From Xiphydria camelus (taxonomy: Eukaryota; Arthropoda; Insecta; Hymenoptera; Xiphydriidae): a stretch of 64,000 nt of DNA. The stretch is from contig OY783195.1 in the NCBI GenBank assembly GCA_963678675.1, positions 14,984,143 through 15,048,142 on the forward strand, written 5' to 3'. How positions within the stretch are numbered: the first letter of the stretch is position 1; each line of letters begins with the position of its first letter. Position numbers and translations under genes: made by a program. Shown here one piece after another: positions 11,478-21,267 of the stretch. The notes below the pieces were generated by a model. The model saw only the letters and a list, made by a program, of their open reading frames with translations, was not told the DNA's origin and made no database searches.

Positions 11478-11826
11478 CTCCATTACCATTGAATTATATT
11501 TTTTTGAGTTCATTTCAAACAATTTATAACAAGAACTTCAATTTTTTCAGAGGCTTTTGAGCGATCCGATTCGCCCCGATTTCTGGGGCGAATCGGATAT
11601 TTCTTACTATTTTGCTTTATGTTTATAGAAGAAAGAGTTTTACGTTTGTTTATATTTCTTTGTGTTAATGTTCAAGCCAAATGTGTACTAGAAACGAATT
11701 TATAATGGAAATTTTCCTTCGTAATGTTGGACTATAGTTTTTTTACCATTAAACAGAAAGTGATCCGATTCGCCCCGGTCTACCCTATCTAAGCTTGTTT
11801 CGTTTGGGATGAAACATACGGTACAG

Positions 11827-12010
11827 TGGATCCAATATGGCGGATCAAAACGAGATAATGCATCGGATCTTCGTGAAACTTGGTATCCCAAGGTTATTTA
11901 TGTCGCTAAATGCGAAAATAATGTTCAAAAATCAAAATTCAAAACAGCGGATCTAATATGGCGGATTGAAATGCAGGATTCTATCGAATTTTCGAGAAAT
12001 TTAGTATCCC
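11827..12010 (+). repeat. Diverged pair of 121-bp satellite units
   Basis: GGATC(C/T)AATATGGCGGAT occurs at 11827 and 11948, 121 bp apart, each followed by a TTCG(T/A)GAAA..TTGGTATCCCAA-type segment. This is the same period and core as the arrays at 2320 and 29879, but with a different filler. Confidence 0.55.
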
Positions 12011-12274
12011 AATGTTATTGATAGACGAGGATTCCTCGGGACTCTCTCTGCACCTTTCTAATTAAGTTTAGCGAAGCTTTTTTGCCAATCAAGTTTCCCG
12101 TCGTAAAGTTTGAACAGACGTCGGTTGTGCTTATGAAGCATTATGAAGACCGTAGATCCTAAGAGACCCAGGGGGTTTGGAGGGCGAAGCCCCCCAACGA
12201 GACCGGGCTTGTTTGTCTCTTCAAACCGCTTCACCCACTTACATATTTACAAAGGCCTTCGATCATCTCATGTA

Positions 12275-12604
12275 CCATATGTCCGCGATCAAAGCACCCA
12301 TAGCAAAATTGCGAGTTATGCATGAGCACCCCTGCGGGTCTCCTCGTCCAATAGAATCACCGGAGAAGCGTGAATGCGCATGCGTAGTCATCCGCGAGTG
12401 TTGGCGTCGTCAGCAAGTTCAGATCAATGAAGCAATGAAATGTCATTGAAACCGATCTCAACTTGCTAACGACGCTAACACTTGCGGATAACTACGCATG
12501 CGCATTCACGCTTCTCCGGTGATTCTATTGGACGAGGAGACCCACAGGGGTGCTCATGCAAAACTCGCAATTTTGCTATCAGTACTTTGATCACGCACAT
12601 ATGG
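12275..12604. mobile_element. CCATATGT-end hairpin MITE, 330 bp
   Basis: The arms of about 150 bp are inverted copies meeting near 12440. The ends read CCATATGTCCGCGATCAAAG and its near complement, with TA at 12273-12274 and 12605-12606. It belongs to the same end type as the elements at 695 and 8842. No coding capacity. Confidence 0.8.
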
Positions 12605-13070
12605 TATTTAGGAGCTGCTTCTCGCGTCATTTTTGGTCCTCTCGGGTGTATACAGAGAAACACGGCTTATACCGACCATACACGCTACGGTCTACCGTAC
12701 GATCCACCGTACGGTGATAGACCTGCGCAGTCAGACCGGAGCGTGTATGGGGATAGACCTGCGACCTGCACAGGCGACCGGAACAAGATCGAAAATCAGT
12801 TCTTTCGAGCGCGACCGTATAGGGACCGTGCATCCAAGCATCAGCGTCCTCTGACGGAACAAATTTACAACTTGTTGGTGACTGTATTTGTGTTGGTTAC
12901 GGGCGCTGTACGTTTGTTTTCAGTTAATTGTTAATAATTTATAAGAAATATCGAAATCCACAATATTAATTTAATTTAATTTTCAATAGGTAATAATCAG
13001 GCCAAACAACAACAAGAATCAATACACGTCTGACGTTTCGGTTCCTCTTCGAACCCTCGTCATTACGTCT

Positions 13071-13110
13071 CTGAAGAGTGTTCGAAGACGAACCGAAACG
13101 TCAGACGTGT
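13071..13110 (+). ncRNA. Hammerhead-like ribozyme motif, copy 1
   Basis: CTGAAGAG at 13071 fits the CUGANGA box. It is followed by a stem (GTTCG pairs with CGAAC) and then CCGAAAC, the second core box. Spacing fits a small stem II. I did not find a convincing stem III or a clean cleavage triplet, so activity is unproven. Confidence 0.45.
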
Positions 13111-13286
13111 ATTGATTCTTGTTGTTGTTTGGCCTGATTATTACCTATTGCAAATTAAATTAAATTAATATTGTGGATTTCGATGGTAAAAAAAAATTGT
13201 TATTATTAAAGAGAGAAAATGAAATTTCTCCAAGAAGTGAGGAGCATTTATGGGGATAGAACAGGAGATCGGAGCTGTCTCAACTG

Positions 13287-13553
13287 ATGAGGGTTTGGAA
13301 TAAGATTGTCATTTTAGGGGAGCAACTTACGTTCTTGATTAGATGCAAGAAAATTAACATCTTGCCGGGACATATTAGAGATAAAAATTTTTTTAATTTC
13401 AATTACGATAATGTAAAAGTTTTAACGAAGGCAAATAATTACTATCGTAATACGTTTAACAAAAGAATTCTGAATTTAGAGATTCAGGATGCTTCTATAA
13501 ATTTAATGAATTCACGGAAATCAGCTAAGTTTTTGGAAAATATAATAGATTAA
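13287..13553 (+). pseudogene. N-terminal fragment of a Penelope-like protein
   Basis: This 88-codon frame starts at an ATG and ends at TAA. Residues such as LTFLIRCKKINILPGHIRDK, followed by basic and asparagine-rich helices, resemble the region before the reverse transcriptase in Penelope-like proteins, where a run of the type FLxxC followed by a basic PxxxR segment is usual. No reverse transcriptase or GIY-YIG domain follows. After the stop come about 110 bp and then the downstream terminal block, so the rest was deleted. The assignment rests mainly on position between the terminal copies. Confidence 0.5.
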
Positions 13554-13679
13554 AACGAATTTTACCCGTAGACGTATTCAATAGGTGTGTGTTTTTTGTC
13601 GAAGGAGTAGGCTTCATAGGATCAATTATGAAAAGAGGGGGAAAAATTGAAAAATGAGTTTAAAAAGGTCATTACATCT

Positions 13680-13722
13680 CTGAAGAGGGTTCGAAGAGGA
13701 ACCGAAACGTCAGACGTGTATT
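13680..13722 (+). ncRNA. Hammerhead-like ribozyme motif, copy 2
   Basis: CTGAAGAG at 13680 is followed by a stem (GGTTC pairs with GAACC) around GAAGAG and then CGAAAC. The stem is better than in the copy at 13071. The same limits apply: no clear stem III. Confidence 0.45.
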
Positions 13723-14046
13723 GATTCTTGTTGTTTGGCCTGATTACTACCTATTGAAAATTAAAAATTAATTTTAAACTACTACACAGGCAATAGAAGT
13801 ATTATCTTAAGAATGAAATCCACAATAAATTTTAAATTCATCCATAACAAACGTTAAATGACAAACACGCTACAGTTACTTGTCACCAAGGTTTTGCAAA
13901 AAATTACCGCTAGGAGTCGCTGTTTTTCAGCTCGTGCACGGTCCTTATTGGGACCGTGCAACTACTTGGAGGGGATACGGCGAACGATCGTGCGCAACTA
14001 GTGGTGAAGGCTTGAAGTTAGTCGGCACATCTCTCCATACCTATAA

Positions 14047-14107
14047 CACGTTGACTGCCAGCCACCACCGCTGCCGGGTTAAAGTACATTATATGGCAGT
14101 CAACGTG
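14047..14107. mobile_element. 61-bp CACGTTGA-end hairpin
   Basis: CACGTTGACTGCCA at 14047 and its complement ending 14107 surround a 33-bp middle. The ends resemble those of the larger TTAA element at 17121. The left flank reads ATAA and the right TCTG, so if it once had TTAA flanks they have decayed. Confidence 0.5.
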
Positions 14108-14502
14108 TCTGAAGGTGAATAAACCGGCCCTAAATGTTATACTTATTGTTTATTGCAATTCTATACATATAAATAATTGCTATAAAATACACCTGATGAA
14201 AAACATTCATATTGTTGTTCACTAATTGGTTTTGCCGAGGATTTCTATCGTATTTGGTACTGTATAAAAGTGCCGATTTTTCGCCGACTACTGCCACCAG
14301 GTGTCACTGTACGGGTGTTGCACGGTCCCAATAGTGAACCTGTGCGTGTATGCGAGTCCTTCAGTCGCCTGCGCAGGTCGCTTCAGTGATGTCGCGTATG
14401 CAACTAGACTCGATCTAAAGTCTAGATAACTTTCGAGAGTTACTAGATTTTATAGCGGTAAAATTCAAATACTTTTCTAGAGTAAAGTCGCCAAATGTGG
14501 AA
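14108..14502. other. Unassigned sequence
   Basis: No gene or repeat boundary is visible. A TGCACGGTCC word near 14319 is shared with 13936, which hints at old duplicated pieces. Confidence 0.25.
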
Positions 14503-14889
14503 TAACTACCTTTTACAACTAATTGTAAAATTAAAAAAAGGATAATTTTTTTTACCTCAACCGTTAATACACATAGTAGTTCATGTTATGTAACAAAAAT
14601 TATGTTAAATAGTTGGATATGACAAAAATACAGCAGCTAAAACCTGCAACGGTTGTTAGAAACTTTAACCCAATTGTACATTCACCAGGATTTATTTCAA
14701 AAATTTGTGAATACATTAAACGTACAAATTATTTTAAAAACTTCTCTGCTTCATCACCTTTCGAATAAGGTATAAAGTTTTAAGAAATTTTCTGTTACTT
14801 CCAGGAATAATAAAAAATTAGTAGGTGCAGACACAACTTAGTCCTCATAAAAAATTGGGGAAATAAATAAGTCCATAAATTTATTTTAC

Positions 14890-15106
14890 ATTTTATTTGA
14901 TCCAGTTTATAAGAGATGTTCGAAGTAACTCGTCTACTTCTTATGCAAATACGAGCCCGTTTCCTTATTTCTGTTCTAGTAATCCTGTTGAGAAAATTAT
15001 TTCGTAGAATTATTGCTGCTTCTTGTATCTTATGTATTAATTGTTCCCGAGTTATAATTTCGGTGGTATACACGACTTCTTTCATGTGCCTCCACACATA
15101 AAAATC
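14890..15106 (-). pseudogene. C-terminal tail of a mariner-like (IS630-type) transposase
   Basis: The minus-strand frame reads LDFYVWRHMKEVVY, then EQLIHKIQEAA and RARICI. This matches the end of Tc1/mariner-type transposases, where the last catalytic Asp lies in a PLDFYLWGHLK-type motif and is followed by a helical tail. The Asp of LDF is present. Upstream the frame runs directly into satellite sequence, so the other two catalytic Asp are absent. The final residues have drifted from the usual GHFEHL-type ending. This is a fragment, not a working gene. Confidence 0.65.
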
Positions 15107-15107
15107 C

Positions 15108-15800
15108 AAGATGGCGAATTTAATATGGCGGATGATGAATTCCATAAATTTTTAGAATTTGAAGATTATGGCCCGAAACTTGTTATTCGGGGGTTTTCGA
15201 GGTCGCTCATTACGACGCTGATGTCGAAATCGGTCTAATCTCATCATCTGCCATATTGGATCCGCTATCTTGGATTTGAGAGTAGACCGATTTGGATATC
15301 AGTATTGTAATGAGCAACTTAAAAAACCCTCGAGTAACAAGTTTCGGGCCATAATCTTCAAATTCTTAAAATTTCTGGAATTCATCATCCGCCATCTTCG
15401 ATTTGAGACTAAACCGATTTGGACATCAACATCGTAATGAGCGATCCCCAAAACCCCCGAGTAACAAGTTTCGAGCCATAATCTTCAAATTCTAAAAATG
15501 TCTGGAATTAATCATCCGCCATCTTGGATTTGAGACTAGACCGATTTGGACATCAGCATCGTAATCAGCGACCCCGAAAACCCGCGAGTAACAAGTTTCG
15601 AGCCATAATTTTCAAATTCTAAAAATTTCTGGAATTCATCATCCGTCATATTGCATTCGCCATCTTGGATTTGAGAAAGACCGATTTTGACATCAGCGTC
15701 GTAATGACTGACCCCGAAAACCCCCGAGTACCAAGTTTCGAGCCATAATCTTAAAATTTTGATAAATGTCTGGAATTCATCATCCGCTGGTCGATATATC
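15108..15800. repeat. Satellite array, unit about 127 bp, one inverted unit
   Basis: The first unit (15108-15236) is forward and the following ones are reversed. The GTAATGAGC-type box sits at 15307, 15434, 15561 and 15701, giving periods of 127, 127 and 140 bp. Each unit has the CCATCTTGGATTTGAG block and a CCCCGAGTAACAAGTTTCG block. The period and the CCATNTTGG core link it to the 121-bp arrays. Confidence 0.75.
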
Positions 15801-16707
15801 AACCACCCCGGGCTCTAAAGGTTAAAGGCAAGTAGCAAGGGATAAATCGAGGTAATTATGAAGCTTCCTGAAGGAGAAACGAATTATGCCGATTGAATAA
15901 CAGGACCTAAAATCAGGTAGAAACGTTCCTAATCCTTATCTTCTAACTTAGAGAACATTAAGATAGCCTACCTGCTGAGCTATTTTTGTATTATTCCTGG
16001 AAGTAACAGGAATTTCTTAAAACTTTGTACCTCATTTGAAAGGTGATGAAGCAGAGGTTTTTAAAATAATTTGTACGTTTAATGTATTCACAAATTTTTA
16101 AAATAAATCCTGGTGAATCTACAATTGGGTTAAAGTTTCTAACAACCGTTGTAGGTTTTAGTAGCTGCTGTATTTTTGTCACATCAAACTATTTATCATA
16201 ATGTTTCTTACATAACATGAACTACTATGTGTATTAACGGTAGAGGCAAAAAAAATTACAAAAACAAAATTATCCTTTTTTTTATTTTACAATTAGTAGT
16301 AAAACGTAGTCCATTTCTAAGAACACAAAAATTAAAATATCTCGAAAACTATCAATAAGTGGATGATGCATATTGTGGTTCAATCGACTGCAAATTGTCT
16401 CTACTAACACCTCTTCAAAAAGGAATACGTCGCGGTACCAGTCACCCTGTATACCAATCGCTAGATAAAAATCCCCGAAATAAGAATTTGCTTTTGTAAT
16501 TGTGATTCCGGTGTCCCGTAATAAGTTAATTAACAAAAACTATTAACAATTGAGCCCTCACCGTCTTTGGTGTGTTCCCTTTCGTCCCAAAGACTTTGTA
16601 ACAAAAAATAAAGAACACCACATTATAGAGTACAAAATTCTCTACAAAAATTGATATCTGTAAGATATTATGCTCTACGATGTCTCGTTTTTGTTAAATT
16701 AATTTAA

Positions 16708-16996
16708 CCCCTTTGTGTCTGAATTTTCATTTCCCCTCCAAAAAAATTATTTTCACAAGAAACTTACTTTGAATTACTAGATATTTAAAATTGTTGATTT
16801 GGAATTTTTTGAAAGAAGTTAATTTTTTTTTAATTTCTAATCTGTCATTTATTCTGGGAGATAGGCAACAAACAATACATCATAAGGAAGAGTATGCAGA
16901 ATGCCAAGAGGTGGCAGCACTATCAGAGCTCATTCAAGATAAATTCATGTCATATTTCCGTGACATATCAAATGTGATATATCAGGCATAAAGGGG
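16708..16996. mobile_element. TTAA-flanked MITE, piggyBac-like, 289 bp
   Basis: It begins CCCCTTTGTG and ends CATAAAGGGG, with TTAA at 16704-16707 and 16997-17000. The inverted partner of this region (near 18055-18075) reads straight through TTTTTTTAAATTAATTTAAC with no insert, which is the empty site. TTAA targets and CCC..GGG ends are typical of piggyBac-mobilised elements. Confidence 0.85.
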
Positions 16997-17120
16997 TTAA
17001 AAAATTTTGTTGAGCACAACATTTTTTACATGATCAGCTGACTGCGCTATCTCCGCCGCTTCACGACGTCATGCAATGCGGGAGTTCGCGCGCAACTAGA
17101 TTCGTTCTTTGTAAAATTAA

Positions 17121-17939
17121 CACGTTGAATGCCATGGGGGTCACAGGTGACCGACACTTAATTAAAGTAGTATGGTCACGAATCGATTTCCAAGATTAAA
17201 ATATGAAATAATTTTGTATGCAAGTTAATATCAATAGAAACCTGGTGCAATTTGTGGTAGATTGAACGTTTAGTATGTTTGATAAAAATTAATTACCAAG
17301 TAGGAAATAACACAGTCTTATGGGCAAATCATGTTTTTCGGGGTTTGTATGTAAGATCGTAGATTAAAATATAAAAAAAATACAAAAAAACGGGGAAAAA
17401 GAAAATTTACAACCATTGATAAAAATTGTTGACCGTTTGGTACTTTAGCTATAACTAATTTCTGATTCTCGATGTTCGGAAATAGCGTGTCGAGTAGATG
17501 CGGCAACGTCGCGTCAGTGGAGTGGGTTCAAGCATGCATTTCAAATCTCGTTTTCCCCACGATACATTCAAACGTTTGAGTGCATCGTGGTTTTCCCTAC
17601 TGGGCCACGAGCCCATTGATAATATGCGTTGCCACACATAAAAAGACGCTAGTCAAAGGAGGCACATTATTTGAATAATAAGTGAAAAATAATCAAAATA
17701 ATCGGCTAATTCTTATGGTCATAAATTTTATAATTCACAAAGAGAACTTTCAATTATAAATCATAGTTTTTTGATGACTTTTTACGGACACTCAACGATC
17801 ACTTTGGAGAGTGACCATACTACTAGGTATAACTTGGCTATGGCGCCACGAGGGCCACCGGTGACCGGCGATCGCATAGTAGAAAATTCATCGTGGCGTC
17901 ACGGGCAATCCCTGTAAAACTGGCGTGGCATTCTACGTG
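17121..17939. mobile_element. TTAA-flanked element, 819 bp, CACGTTGAATGCCA ends
   Basis: CACGTTGAATGCCA at 17121 and GGCATTCTACGTG ending 17939 are inverted, with TTAA at 17117-17120 and 17940-17943. Further GGTGACCG-type words lie inside both ends. No transposase is present. Most likely a piggyBac-type non-autonomous element. A 61-bp relative lies at 14047. Confidence 0.8.
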
Positions 17940-18174
17940 TTAATAATAAAATAAATTAACTGTCACACAAAACACAAAATGAAAAAGAGAACAAAAGAGC
18001 GGAGCTAGCTAGCTCAGTCAGCTGATCATGTAAAAAACGTTGCGCTCAAAAAATTTTTTTAAATTAATTTAACAAAAACGAGACATCGGAGAGCACAATA
18101 TCCTACATCAATTTTGTAGATAATTTTGTACTCTATAATGTGGTATTTTTAATTTTTTTTAACAAAGTCTTTCT

Positions 18175-18252
18175 CACTGTTTCTGTATTACTTTTCAAAA
18201 TTAACGCAAGACCTATCAATGCCAATGCGTCGTCGTCTTCGACCGCTGCCAT
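18175..18252 (-). pseudogene. Possible N-terminus of a Harbinger transposase
   Basis: From the ATG at 18252 the minus strand reads MAAVEDDDALALIGLALI followed by a few basic codons. Acidic then leucine-rich starts of this kind occur in HARBI1-like nucleases. The frame ends where the inverted-repeat element (16592-18172) begins, so that insertion would have cut it. The evidence is one short peptide and its place next to a terminal repeat, and chance remains possible. Confidence 0.3.
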
Positions 18253-18373
18253 AGCGAAACGAACTGAAGACTTCTCCGGTATACCGGACCACCCCACACA
18301 CGCTACGACAAACTCCAGACCTCTTCGGTATACACACAACGGCAGACCGTACGGTGTACTGTAGCGTGTATGG

Positions 18374-19000
18374 CCTGCATTAGAATCGTTTTGCGTACGC
18401 AGTACTCATAGTTCGACACGTCGTTCTCCCGCAATGGTTGGATGACAAATGATTAATTCTATATAAAGCGCAGTAGGGGAAAAGTTCCTCTATCTAAATG
18501 TTTTGGAATTTTCCATCTAACGGTTTCCAGACAAAAGTTTTGCCGGTCTCGCTCTTGTTAGAGAGACTGTAAATACAAAAAATTGGATTTTGATTTAAAG
18601 TATTTGACACCAGACGAAAATGTTTTTGGAAAAGGAAACGCTTGACCTCATTTGTACGTCGGACTGCATGCAACAGGCGCGAACAAGCGGATACATAAAT
18701 CGAATTTTTGATGGCTTGTTGAATTCGTGTTGATAACTACATTACTTTTGTATTATAATAAATAACAGTTAAAGGTCAAAACTCAAAGATGCATGCCAGT
18801 TCTTGAAACCGGAAGTGGATATTACAAAATTATTAGGTATGATTTGTGCGCAAAGTCAAACGGTACAACTTTTGTTTAAGAAGATTTACAGAAATCATCC
18901 TCATTTAGGAGCTATATACTATCCTCAGTGGTTAGAACACCTTTTATAAAAGAGTAAAAAGTACGCCTACAGATATTTCCGAAATATATTGGAAACATAC
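18374..19000. other. Sequence below the delta-COP exons, no exon found
   Basis: This is where the next delta-COP exon would be expected on the minus strand. I see no stretch encoding the conserved Trp-Pro segment that normally follows. The region is plain, with no clear repeat ends. Confidence 0.4.
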
Positions 19001-19591
19001 TCGTAATTGGCAAAGCAGTTTCATCCTGGGCTTGCAGTCTCCATTTAAGGACTCCGACGTCAGTGTTCAATGGGAATGGCTTTGATGGAATTTTAAGACC
19101 AATTTGCCCTTGAGTTCTGAATAATTCTTTATCAACGTTGGGGTGTGTCTGCAATTGCACTCCACGGGTATCTCTGTTTTCTAATTGAACACGAATGCGA
19201 CCCCATTTTTCATCCGATATATGCAGGGTAACAAGTCCGTGTAATTCGAAATGTTGTAGACCACCATTCCGACCGATTCGTACATTGAGCCTCTCCTCTT
19301 GCCGTAGATGAACTCTTGAGAAAGTATAAATTACGTATAAATAATTCGTATCATTCTCCGAATCTGATACTTAGATACAATTATAGGCTACACCCGCTGT
19401 ACGGCATTAAGTATACATACGGCTCTTTGTTCATTGTTTGCGGAATGATGGCAGGGGTTTTGGCGCCAGATATTGAATGCGGAGCGGCGACAACTGTTTC
19501 TCCTTCCTCCTTGAGTTGATCCACGAAAGAATCTACATCTCGTGACTTACCACCCAACTTCATCGCTCCTGGTCCCGCATTTGTTGGTTTT
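19001..19591 (-). CDS. Coatomer subunit delta (delta-COP), two internal exons
   Basis: Delta-COP is a subunit of the COPI coat, which carries cargo from Golgi to ER. Two clean exons lie on the minus strand. Exon A (19591 to 19421) follows an acceptor reading CTATCAG and encodes MKLGGKSRDVDSFVDQLKEE. It ends at a GTATGT donor. A 106-bp intron (19420-19315) ends CTCAAG. Exon B (19314 to 19001) includes ERLNVRIGRNGGLQHFELHG and LQTHPNVDKELF and then VGVLKWRLQ, the start of the mu-homology domain, and ends at a GTATGT donor. Phases join correctly and there is no stop. The neighbouring exons on either side are not in the window. Either they lie far away across transposon-filled introns, or this is a captured or duplicated genomic fragment. 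The intact splice sites rule out a retrocopy. Confidence 0.85.
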
Positions 19592-20189
19592 CTGATAGTA
19601 AAAAAGTAAGAAATTGTAATAGATCAAACTGATAGATTAAAATTATAACGTTAGTATTATCCCAGATAACAAAATGCTCATAGTTTATTGTCAAGTTGCC
19701 TAAAACGAATTCGTATAGTTGGCAGTTTTTTGAAGGCCGACAGCCGTTTCAATTTGCTGTCTGAATGCTAGCTTTCATTTCCGCTTAATCGAAAGGCAAC
19801 TGGCATGCAACTTGGTGACAACATATCTACGTTATATAGCACTTTAATACCAACAGGTAGACAATATGAGCAAAAGAGATTAACGTACTGCTAAATTTGC
19901 GGCAACTTATCAGCAATTGTTGACGCTATAATGCATCCTAACGCAGGAATACTGTCGGCAATTTGATGGAAAGTAATTTCTGTTTTATTGCAGCGGACAA
20001 TATTTACAACGTATATTGTAATGACGAAACTGAAATGTTATTAAAAATTGTTATTGTTCGGCATTATGATATCCGTTACAGTATCTAACAATAAATATAA
20101 ATCACTATAACTGATACTATAATACTGAAGAGTAGTAGTTTTCAATAACATTTACGGGATTTATTATTAAAACACACTGGTAGGTATTA
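19592..20189. other. Unassigned sequence upstream of the delta-COP exons
   Basis: On the minus strand this should be intron leading to the preceding delta-COP exon. I see no such exon. A few palindromic words occur but no firm element. Confidence 0.35.
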
Positions 20190-21267
20190 GGAGGTTGCAT
20201 TGAAAGTTGCTATTCTCCTGTAGATGGCTTTAACTATTTATGTCGTGCGCAGCGACTAATACTTCTTGTATCACTTTGAATTATAGACATTTCTCATTAA
20301 GATTTAATCATAAAAACTGCCATTTTTGGTTAATATAAGTTTATGTCTATAACCAAAGAAAATGGAACGCGACAAGTTGTTTTTTCGATGTGTACTTCTA
20401 CACTACTTTGATTTTTTTAAAAAGTGCTGTTGCAGCTCATCAACTACTTGTGCAAACTTATGCTGAATCTGCTCCATCAGAAACAGTATGTAAAGTATTT
20501 CATCGCTTCAAAAGTGGAAATTGTGATGTTCACGACAAACAACGGCCAGGTCAAACAAAGAAGTTCGAAGATGAACAACTGCAAGCTCAATTGGAAGAAA
20601 GCCCTACTCAAACATTTAAAGGATTGGCTCAACAGCTTGAAGTCGATAAATCTACAATTTCACGACGTTTACATGCCATGGGAAAGATTCAAGAAAAAGG
20701 AAAGTGGCTGTCACGTGAATTGTATCGTAACCGGTGATAAAAAGTGGATCTATTTCGACAACCCGAAACGCAAAAATCATGGGTTGATCCTGGCCAACCA
20801 TCAACGTCGATACCAAAACGAAACATCCACGGTCACAAAACAATGCTTCCAATTTGGTGGGATATGAAATGTGTCGTTTATTATGAGCTGTTGTAATCGA
20901 ATGAAACAATTACTGCCGAACGTGATAAACAACAATTGGAGCGTTTAAATGATAATTTGATACAAAAACGACTATAAATTGCATGAAATCGCCGAAGTGA
21001 TTCTTCTTCACGACAACGCTCGGCCTCATGTTGCTAAAGCCGTGAAAGAAACATTGATGGAGCTTTAATAGGAAATTCTCCCGCACCCAGCATATTCTTC
21101 AGACCTGGCCCCAAGTGATTATCATTTACTTAGATCGATGCAACGCGACTTGGAAGATACACACTTTCATAATTACCAAAAAGTCAAAAATTGGGTTGCT
21201 GAATGGATTAGTTCGACAAGTAGACCATTCTTTCGTCGTGGAATTCAATTTCTGTCAGAAAAGTTAT
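20190..21267 (+). mobile_element. Mariner element, 3' end truncated
   Basis: The left end reads GGAGGTTGCATTGAAAGTTG after a TA at 20188-20189, in the style of mariner terminal repeats. The transposase gene starts at 20362. The right end is missing: at about 21267 the sequence switches to a second mariner in the opposite direction. Confidence 0.7.
20362..21267 (+). pseudogene. Mariner (DD34D) transposase, broken
   Basis: The ATG at 20362 opens MERDKLFFRCVLLHYF, then a frameshift leads into a clear mariner N-terminal HTH region (SETVCKVFHRFKSGNCDV, then KKFEDEQLQ and STISRRLHAMGKI). About 35 codons between the HTH and the catalytic domain are deleted near 20720. The three catalytic Asp are visible: TGDKKWIYFD, LLHDNARPHVAKA and LAPSDYHLL, with 34 residues between the second and third. 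Several stops and frameshifts break the frame. The protein would cut and join mariner DNA ends, but this copy is dead. Confidence 0.85.

Larger units (their letters stand above)
9166..11785 (+). mobile_element. pogo-like DNA transposon, internally deleted, 2620 bp
   Basis: The ends are GGGTAGACCGAGGCGAATCG and its complement with one mismatch over about 26 bp. TA duplications lie at 9164-9165 and 11786-11787. The GGCGAATCGGATCA word also recurs inside, near 10499 and 10520, and near 11564 and 11584 in reverse. It carries a broken pogo/CENP-B-type transposase on the plus strand (10595-11477) and a foldback insertion (9536-10456). The element is non-autonomous in its present form. Confidence 0.85.
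8842..11821. mobile_element. Hairpin MITE (about 360 bp) split by a pogo-like insertion
   Basis: The outer ends read CCGTATGTTTCATCC and its complement, with TA at 8840-8841 and 11822-11823. The left part is a long hairpin (8877-9163). The right arm is interrupted after GGCAATATAGG by a pogo-like element flanked by TA. Removing that element restores GGCAATATAGGTATCT, the exact complement of the left arm. So a MITE of about 360 bp came first and the pogo-like element jumped into a TA in its right arm. Confidence 0.85.
12946..13790 (+). mobile_element. Penelope-like element remnant with inverted and direct terminal copies
   Basis: A block of about 115 bp occurs three times: inverted at 12946-13060, direct at 13071-13185 and direct at 13665-13790. 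The first two form a hairpin. Each block includes GTTCGAAGA..GAACCGAAAC, and a short protein fragment lies between the second and third copies. Inverted plus direct terminal blocks around a single frame are the known layout of Penelope-like retroelements, which also carry hammerhead ribozymes in these blocks. Most of the reverse transcriptase is missing. Confidence 0.65.
14503..16312. mobile_element. Inverted-repeat element with mariner tail and satellite core
   Basis: The arms of about 300 bp are inverted copies, 14503-14815 and 15985-16312, sharing CAACGGTTGTTAGAAAC and the complement. The left inner part encodes the tail of a mariner-like transposase on the minus strand. The centre is a satellite array (15108-15800). 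The element is therefore a hybrid of transposon ends, transposase tail and satellite. Confidence 0.65.
16592..18172. mobile_element. Inverted-repeat element enclosing two TTAA MITEs
   Basis: AGACTTTGTTA-type ends at about 16592 and 18172 lead into inverted arms containing CACATTATAGAGTAC and ACATGATCAGCTGACTG. The left arm is split by a TTAA MITE at 16708-16996, and the right arm shows the empty site. A second TTAA element fills the centre. No coding sequence is supported. Confidence 0.65.
12676..18373. mobile_element. Possible Harbinger-type shell with later insertions
   Basis: CCATACACGCTAC at 12676 and its complement at 18361-18373 are inverted copies over about 26 bp (23 matches). Just inside the right end is a short minus-strand peptide resembling the start of Harbinger transposases. 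This suggests one old element that later collected the Penelope, mariner and TTAA insertions between them. I could not find a matching 3-bp duplication. Each end also has a second inverted copy about 80 bp inward, so two unrelated 80-bp hairpins are an alternative. Confidence 0.3.

Noticed and set aside
12482..12934. 150-codon plus-strand frame
   Set aside because: It starts inside the right arm of a hairpin MITE and runs into unrelated sequence. Arms of such MITEs are noncoding.
16282..16536. 84-codon minus-strand frame next to the 14503-16312 element
   Set aside because: The translation looks protein-like but I could not match it to any family, and it overlaps the terminal repeat.
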